Assembly: GCA_025923975.1 (NCBI GenBank)
Contig: JAICEV010000018.1
Span: 1 to 19,044, forward strand
DNA: 19,044 nt
Direction: 5' to 3'
Source: Propionibacteriaceae bacterium
GTDB lineage: Bacteria > Actinomycetota > Actinomycetes > Propionibacteriales > Propionibacteriaceae
A program made the translations under genes and the position numbers. This document shows positions 14,367 to 19,044 of the stretch, in pieces; within the stretch, counting starts at the first letter, position 1; each line of letters opens with the position of its first letter. The notes under the pieces were generated by a model. The model was given only the letters and a program-made list of their open reading frames with translations, ran no database searches and was not told where the DNA came from.

Positions 14367-15746
14367 TCATCGTGGGAAGACGAGCATAGGGACCTCGCCC
14401 GTCGGACGAAGGGTCACATAGGGATCTGGTCGCACATCCAGCTGATCGGGGCTGTGGAGCTGGTAGCGCTGTGCGATCATCGCGAGAGTTAGCTGAGCCT
14501 CCATAATGGCGAAATCCATTCCGAGGCACTTACGTTGTCCTGCGCCGAAGGGGAAGTAGGCCCAGCGGTGGATCTCGCCTCGGCCTGGTGCCAAGAACCG
14601 CGTCGGATCGAACTTGTGAGGGTCTTCCCAGAAATCGGGATGCCGATGCGTCACGTAGGGAACCAGAACGACGATGTCACCGCGGGGGACTCGAAAACCT
14701 TGAACCTCATCCGTTCGTGTGGCCATCCGTGGAATTGCCCACACGGCTGGACGCAGGCGGAGAGTCTCCTCAATCACAGCCCGTGTATATGGCAGCGCAA
14801 CGAGATCGGCGAACTGGGGAGTTCGCCCACCAAGAGCAAGATCCACCTCTGTCACCATGCAGCGCCAGGCCTCCGGGTGGCGCTCGAGAAGGCAGAGCGC
14901 CCACGTCATCGTTGTTGCGGATGTCTCAAAGCCAGCCAGCAGGAGTGTCATGATCTCGTCGCGCAAGAGGCGCGGAGTGATCTGGTTCTCTTCGGCAAGC
15001 TGAGCGGCCATGATGAGGGCAAGCAGGTCGGGCGATGCCGGGTCCCCAGTACTCTGACGACGCCGAATGATCTCCTCCACAACCTTGCTGAGGTCGCGCG
15101 CAGCGCGGCGAAAAGCGAGGTTGTCGCGCGTCGGCGCCCGGTAGAGCCACGGGAGGTACGGGATGGGGGAGATGATTCTGCGGTTGGTCACCTCCAACGC
15201 AGCGACAAAGGAATCCGAGACGGCGGGGAGTTGTGGAGCGAGTTCCGTTCCGAACAGTGCCCGGATCACGACGCTTAGAGTCAGCTTTCTGAGTTGGGAG
15301 AACAACGCAATCGTGTTGGGCGCATGCCAGCTCTCAAGGACCTCGGCAATCGTCTCGGTCATGATCAGGCAGATGGGTTCCAGCCGGCTGTGTTGGAAGA
15401 CCGGCTGAGCCAAGCGCCGCTGCCGTTTCCACTCCTGACCGCCGGCCGTCACGACTCCGTTTCCGATGAGCGGCCTGAGCTTGTCCCAGATCGTGCCCTT
15501 GACGTAGATGTCCTTGCCATCGACGAGGACCTGTCGGACCTGGTCAGGGTGGCTGAATTGTTCGACATAGATGTAGCCCATCCGATACCGCACCACATCG
15601 CCGAGCAGCTGCTGGCTCGTGGTGAACAGCCTCAGCGGATCTCTTCGCCGCTCCCTGAGATGCCCGAGCAACCAGTGACCTGGCGGCATTGGCGGGAGTG
15701 GCGCTTGCGTCCTGAGCTCCCGTGGGATCCCAGCCGGAGCCGCCAC
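14367..15746 (-). CDS. Cytochrome P450
   Basis: 459 residues from the chosen start. Hallmarks are all present: the proline-rich lead-in PPMPPGHWLLGHLRE, the helix-C motif GQEWKRQRRLAQPVF, the I-helix oxygen-activation motif LLAGFETSATTMTWAL, ExxR as EETLRLRP, and the heme-cysteine loop FPFGAGQRKCLGMDFA. It is a soluble bacterial monooxygenase by appearance, resembling the CYP4/CYP110-like branch; substrate unknown. No ferredoxin or reductase gene is next to it. The frame is open to GTG 15908 (513 residues), but that adds a low-complexity stretch unlike usual P450 starts and would leave only 45 bases for the promoters of both this gene and dnaE. GTG 15746 gives a typical length; GTG 15797 is another option. 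None has a well-spaced Shine-Dalgarno sequence. Confidence 0.9.
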   Translation of the reverse strand: MAAPAGIPRELRTQAPLPPMPPGHWLLGHLRERRRDPLRLFTTSQQLLGDVVRYRMGYIYVEQFSHPDQVRQVLVDGKDIYVKGTIWDKLRPLIGNGVVTAGGQEWKRQRRLAQPVFQHSRLEPICLIMTETIAEVLESWHAPNTIALFSQLRKLTLSVVIRALFGTELAPQLPAVSDSFVAALEVTNRRIISPIPYLPWLYRAPTRDNLAFRRAARDLSKVVEEIIRRRQSTGDPASPDLLALIMAAQLAEENQITPRLLRDEIMTLLLAGFETSATTMTWALCLLERHPEAWRCMVTEVDLALGGRTPQFADLVALPYTRAVIEETLRLRPAVWAIPRMATRTDEVQGFRVPRGDIVVLVPYVTHRHPDFWEDPHKFDPTRFLAPGRGEIHRWAYFPFGAGQRKCLGMDFAIMEAQLTLAMIAQRYQLHSPDQLDVRPDPYVTLRPTGEVPMLVFPR

Positions 15747-15953
15747 ATTCCTAGTCTGGCCCCAGGGCTTTGCAAAGTCATCGGCCAGTCTCGACACGAA
15801 GCCTGAACCGGCTGCCGCCGAACTGTCAGACGCGCGTCGCAGACTGGTAGGGGAACATTGGGCGACTAATGTAGGCGCTTGCTGAGCTTCCCCGCTCGCG
15901 TCCGGCACAGGCGCGCGTGCAGCATCGTTTCGATTTTGGAGGTTGGTGCGGGA
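15747..15953. promoter_or_regulatory. Divergent region between P450 and dnaE
   Basis: If the shorter P450 start is right, these ~207 bases hold both promoters. A TAATGT hexamer (15867-15872, plus strand) fits a -10 for dnaE, though no convincing -35 was found. GGAGG at 15938-15942 lies eleven bases before the dnaE ATG and is its likely ribosome-binding site. Confidence 0.3.
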
Positions 15954-18900
15954 ATGCCGGGAAGCACCCAGCCTGGGGACGGTTCATTCGTCCACCTGCA
16001 TGTGCACTCGGAGTATTCGATGCTCGACGGAGCTGCGCGAATAGCCGACTTGTTCTCCGGATGCGAGCAGATGGGCATGCCAGCCATCGCGATCACAGAC
16101 CACGGCAATACGTTCGGCGCGTACGAGTTCTACAAGGCCGGCAGGGCATCCTCAGTCAAGCCGATCATCGGGACTGAGGCGTATCTCACCCCGAAGACTC
16201 ACCGCTCCGAACGCCGCCGGGTGCTCTGGGGTGATGGCGGCGGCGATGATGTCTCCGGGGGCGGGGCTTTTACCCATCTGACCATCTGGGCCGAAAACAC
16301 CCCGGGAATGCACAACCTCTTCCGGCTCAGTTCGCTGGCATCCCTGGAGGGCTACTTCTACAAGCCGCGGGTGGATCGCGACCTGCTCGCCCGTTACGCC
16401 GACGGACTGATCGCTACGACCGGTTGCCCCGGCGGAGAGGTACAGACCTACCTCAGGCTGGGCCGCTACCACGATGCGATCGCTAGCGCCGCCGAGTTCC
16501 GCGACTTGTTTGGCGCCGGCAACTACTTCGTCGAGCTCATGGATCATGGGCTGAGCATCGAGAATCGGGTGCGTGCCGACCTACTCAAGATCGCGAAGGA
16601 CCTGAAGCTGCCATTAGTGGCGACTAACGACCTGCACTACACCCATCAATCCGACGCCCCAGCGCACGAGGTTTTGCTCTGCGTGCAGACCGGCTCAACC
16701 ATGGCCGATGGAAACCGGTTCAAGTTCGAAGGCGACCAGCACTACCTCAAGTCGCCAGCCGAGATGCGTGCGTTGTTCGCTGAGCTTCCCGAGGCGTGCG
16801 ACAACACGCTGGCGATCGCCGAGCGGTGTGAGGTGTCCTTCACCGAAGGCAACGGGACCTACATGCCGCGTTATCCCTGCCCGGAGGGGGAGACCGAGGA
16901 ATCTTGGTTCAGGCATGAGGTCGAGGCCGGCCTGCACCGGCGCTATCCCGACGGAATTCCGGATGCGGTCCGCAGGCAGGCCGATTTCGAGACCAATGTC
17001 ATCACCTCAATGGGCTTCGCCGGCTATTTCCTGGTAGTTGCTGACTTCATCAACTGGGCAAAAGAGCACGGCATTCGGGTGGGGCCGGGCCGCGGTTCTG
17101 GCCCCGGTTCGATAGCCGCTTACGCGATGCGCATCACCGATCTTGATCCGCTGGTCCACGGCCTGATCTTCGAGCGCTTCCTCAATCCCGACCGCGTATC
17201 GATGCCCGACTTCGACATTGACTTCGACGAGCGTCGCCGCGGCGAGGTGATCCGTTACGTCACCGAAAAGTACGGCGACGATCGAGTGAGCCAGATAGTG
17301 ACGTACGGGACGATCAAGGCCAAGCAGGCCGTCAAGGATGCCTCACGCGTGCTGGGCTACCCATTCGGTGTCGGCGAGAAGATCACCAAGGCGATGCCGC
17401 CGTCGGTGCTTGGCAAGGACCTCCCGCTCGCCAAGCTCTTCGATCGCGACAATCCACGCTATGCCGAAGGCGCTGAGTTTCGGTCCCTGTACGAGGTCGA
17501 TCCTGATGTCAAGACGGTGGTGGACACTGCGAAGGATCTGGAAGGCCTGAAGCGGCAGTGGGGCGTGCATGCCGCCGGCGTGATTATGTCGAGCGAGCCA
17601 CTGATCGACATCATTCCGATCATGCGTCGGGAGCAGGACGGCGCGATCATCACCCAGTTCGACTATCCGACATGCGAAGCGCTGGGCTTGATCAAGATGG
17701 ACTTTCTCGGCCTGCGCAATCTCACCGTGCTTGACGATGCTGTGGCCAATATCGCACTCAACCGTGGATTCAAGCTGGTCCTGGAAGAGCTGCCGCTGGA
17801 TGACGCGGCGACGTACGCGCTGCTCGGGCGAGGCGAGACCCTTGGAGTGTTTCAGCTCGACGGCGGGCCAATGCGCTCCCTGCTGCGACTTATGCGTCCG
17901 GACAACTTCGAGGACATCTCCGCGGTGCTGGCCCTGTACCGGCCGGGTCCGATGGGAGCGGACAGTCACACCAACTACGCGCTGCGGAAGAACGGGCGGC
18001 AGGAAATCACCCCCATTCACCCGGAGCTGGCGGAGCCACTTGCCGAGATTCTTGACACGACTCATGGGCTGATCGTCTATCAGGAACAGGTGATGGCGAT
18101 CGCCCAGAAGGTGGCCGGCTTCACCCTCAGCCAGGCCGACAACATGCGGCGGGCAATGGGTAAGAAGAAAAAGGAGATCCTCGACGCCGAGTTCGTGCCG
18201 TTCTCAGAAGGTATGCGGGCGAACGGTTACTCGCACGCCGCGACCACCGCCCTTTGGGACATTTTGGTTCCGTTCTCTGACTACGCCTTCAACAAAGCCC
18301 ATACCGCGGCGTACGGAATGGTCTCGTACTGGACGGCATATCTGAAGGCCAACTTCCCGGCCGAGTTCATGGCAGCGCTGCTCACCTCAGTGGCCGATGA
18401 CAAAGACAAGATGGCCGTGTACCTCAATGAGTGCCGCCGCATGGGAATCCAGGTGCTGCCACCGGACGTCAACGAATCCGCAGCCAATTTCACCCCGGTC
18501 GGTGCCGATATCCGTTTTGGCCTGACTGCGGTACGCAATGTCGGGCACAACGTGGTCGATGGAATCGTCGCCGCTCGGGAGGCCCACGGCAAGGCTGTGA
18601 ACTTCCACGGCTTCTTGGACCAGGTGCCGCTGGTCGTCTGCAACAAGCGAGTGATCGAGTCGTTGATCAAGGCGGGGGCCTTCGAGTCCATGGGGCATTC
18701 CCGTCGCGCTTTGATGACGGTGTATGAGGCGGCAGTCGACGGGGTGCTTGACCTTAAGCGCAACGAGGCGAACGGCCAGGATGATCTTTTCGGCGAGCTG
18801 GCCGAGACCGATCCAGTGCTGACGGGAAGCGTTCCGGACCTGCCGGACTGGGACAAGCGAACCAAGCTGGCCTTCGAGCGCGAGATGCTCGGCCTCTATG

Positions 18901-19044
18901 TGAGTGATCATCCACTGCCGGGCCTGGAGCACATTCTTGCCGCAGAACGCGACATCGGCATCGGCGAGCTAGTGGCCGACGACGGTCCCCGGGAGAGCAT
19001 GGTGACTATCGCGGGCATGATCACCAACATCACCCGCAAAACCA
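15954..19044 (+). CDS. dnaE1: DNA polymerase III alpha subunit, DnaE1 type (3' end outside window)
   Basis: The first 1,030 codons of the replicative polymerase alpha subunit (full length about 1,180 residues). The N-terminal PHP domain begins HLHVHSEYSMLDG (His14, 16, 18; Asp25) and includes ATNDLHY (Asp226). These metal-binding residues correspond to those that give mycobacterial DnaE1 its proofreading activity, so the PHP exonuclease is probably active here. The polymerase core has GPGRGSGPGSIAAYA, the catalytic pair PDFDIDF (Asp419, Asp421), and the third aspartate in KMDFLG (Asp583). Later come ALYRPGPM, HGLIVYQEQVMAIAQ, RRAMGKKKKE and the AFNKAHTAAYGMVSYWTAYLK block, then the helix-hairpin-helix region and the start of the OB fold (SMVTIAGMITNITRK) at the edge. 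Start ATG 15954 with GGAGG eleven bases upstream. Resemblance is to DnaE1, not the mutagenic DnaE2. Confidence 0.96.
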   Translation, partial: MPGSTQPGDGSFVHLHVHSEYSMLDGAARIADLFSGCEQMGMPAIAITDHGNTFGAYEFYKAGRASSVKPIIGTEAYLTPKTHRSERRRVLWGDGGGDDVSGGGAFTHLTIWAENTPGMHNLFRLSSLASLEGYFYKPRVDRDLLARYADGLIATTGCPGGEVQTYLRLGRYHDAIASAAEFRDLFGAGNYFVELMDHGLSIENRVRADLLKIAKDLKLPLVATNDLHYTHQSDAPAHEVLLCVQTGSTMADGNRFKFEGDQHYLKSPAEMRALFAELPEACDNTLAIAERCEVSFTEGNGTYMPRYPCPEGETEESWFRHEVEAGLHRRYPDGIPDAVRRQADFETNVITSMGFAGYFLVVADFINWAKEHGIRVGPGRGSGPGSIAAYAMRITDLDPLVHGLIFERFLNPDRVSMPDFDIDFDERRRGEVIRYVTEKYGDDRVSQIVTYGTIKAKQAVKDASRVLGYPFGVGEKITKAMPPSVLGKDLPLAKLFDRDNPRYAEGAEFRSLYEVDPDVKTVVDTAKDLEGLKRQWGVHAAGVIMSSEPLIDIIPIMRREQDGAIITQFDYPTCEALGLIKMDFLGLRNLTVLDDAVANIALNRGFKLVLEELPLDDAATYALLGRGETLGVFQLDGGPMRSLLRLMRPDNFEDISAVLALYRPGPMGADSHTNYALRKNGRQEITPIHPELAEPLAEILDTTHGLIVYQEQVMAIAQKVAGFTLSQADNMRRAMGKKKKEILDAEFVPFSEGMRANGYSHAATTALWDILVPFSDYAFNKAHTAAYGMVSYWTAYLKANFPAEFMAALLTSVADDKDKMAVYLNECRRMGIQVLPPDVNESAANFTPVGADIRFGLTAVRNVGHNVVDGIVAAREAHGKAVNFHGFLDQVPLVVCNKRVIESLIKAGAFESMGHSRRALMTVYEAAVDGVLDLKRNEANGQDDLFGELAETDPVLTGSVPDLPDWDKRTKLAFEREMLGLYVSDHPLPGLEHILAAERDIGIGELVADDGPRESMVTIAGMITNITRKT

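Noticed and set aside
14535..15278. 247-codon plus-strand frame opposite the P450 gene
   Set aside because: Antisense to the heme-loop and I-helix coding region; no independent evidence.

Overview
The window is high-GC DNA that looks actinobacterial. The GltB, DnaE1-type polymerase and NirB sequences closely resemble mycobacterial/streptomycete forms. The nitrate cluster also carries the actinobacterial hallmark of a uroporphyrinogen-III-synthase-like regulator (NnaR type) with GlnR-like boxes. I cannot assign a genus. It is mostly ordinary chromosome: no rRNA, tRNA, CRISPR array, phage or recognisable transposase gene was seen.

Layout: (1) 1-3247, the 3' part of gltB and complete gltD (glutamate synthase), separated by a 167-bp gap holding a striking 33-bp inverted repeat. 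(2) 3248-3431, a convergent intergenic region with a pair of direct repeats. (3) 3432-5683 on the minus strand, cobA (uroporphyrinogen-III methyltransferase) followed by an nnaR-like gene. (4) 5684-5966, a divergent control region with several GlnR-like half-site arrays and inverted repeats. (5) 5967-12825 on the plus strand, nasA-nirB-nirD-narK. (6) 12840-13737, a divergent pair: a small NTF2/SnoaL-like protein (minus) and a short HTH protein (plus). (7) 13811-14335, a DUF1697 protein. (8) 14367-15746, a cytochrome P450 (minus). (9) 15954 to the end, dnaE1, cut by the window edge.

Together the genes form an ammonia-supply and capture module. NarK imports nitrate/nitrite, NasA reduces nitrate to nitrite, NirBD reduces nitrite to ammonium, and GltBD takes the nitrogen (after glutamine synthetase, not in the window) into glutamate. 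CobA makes precorrin-2 on the route to the siroheme that NirB needs. The NnaR-like protein and, by inference, GlnR (not encoded here) probably control the cluster from the shared divergent region.

I saw no clearly new multi-gene system. The items best worth a second look are the long inverted repeat between gltB and gltD, the cysteine-free C-terminal domain fused to NasA with its own ribosome-binding site and ATG, and the dense array of candidate operators between cobA and nasA.
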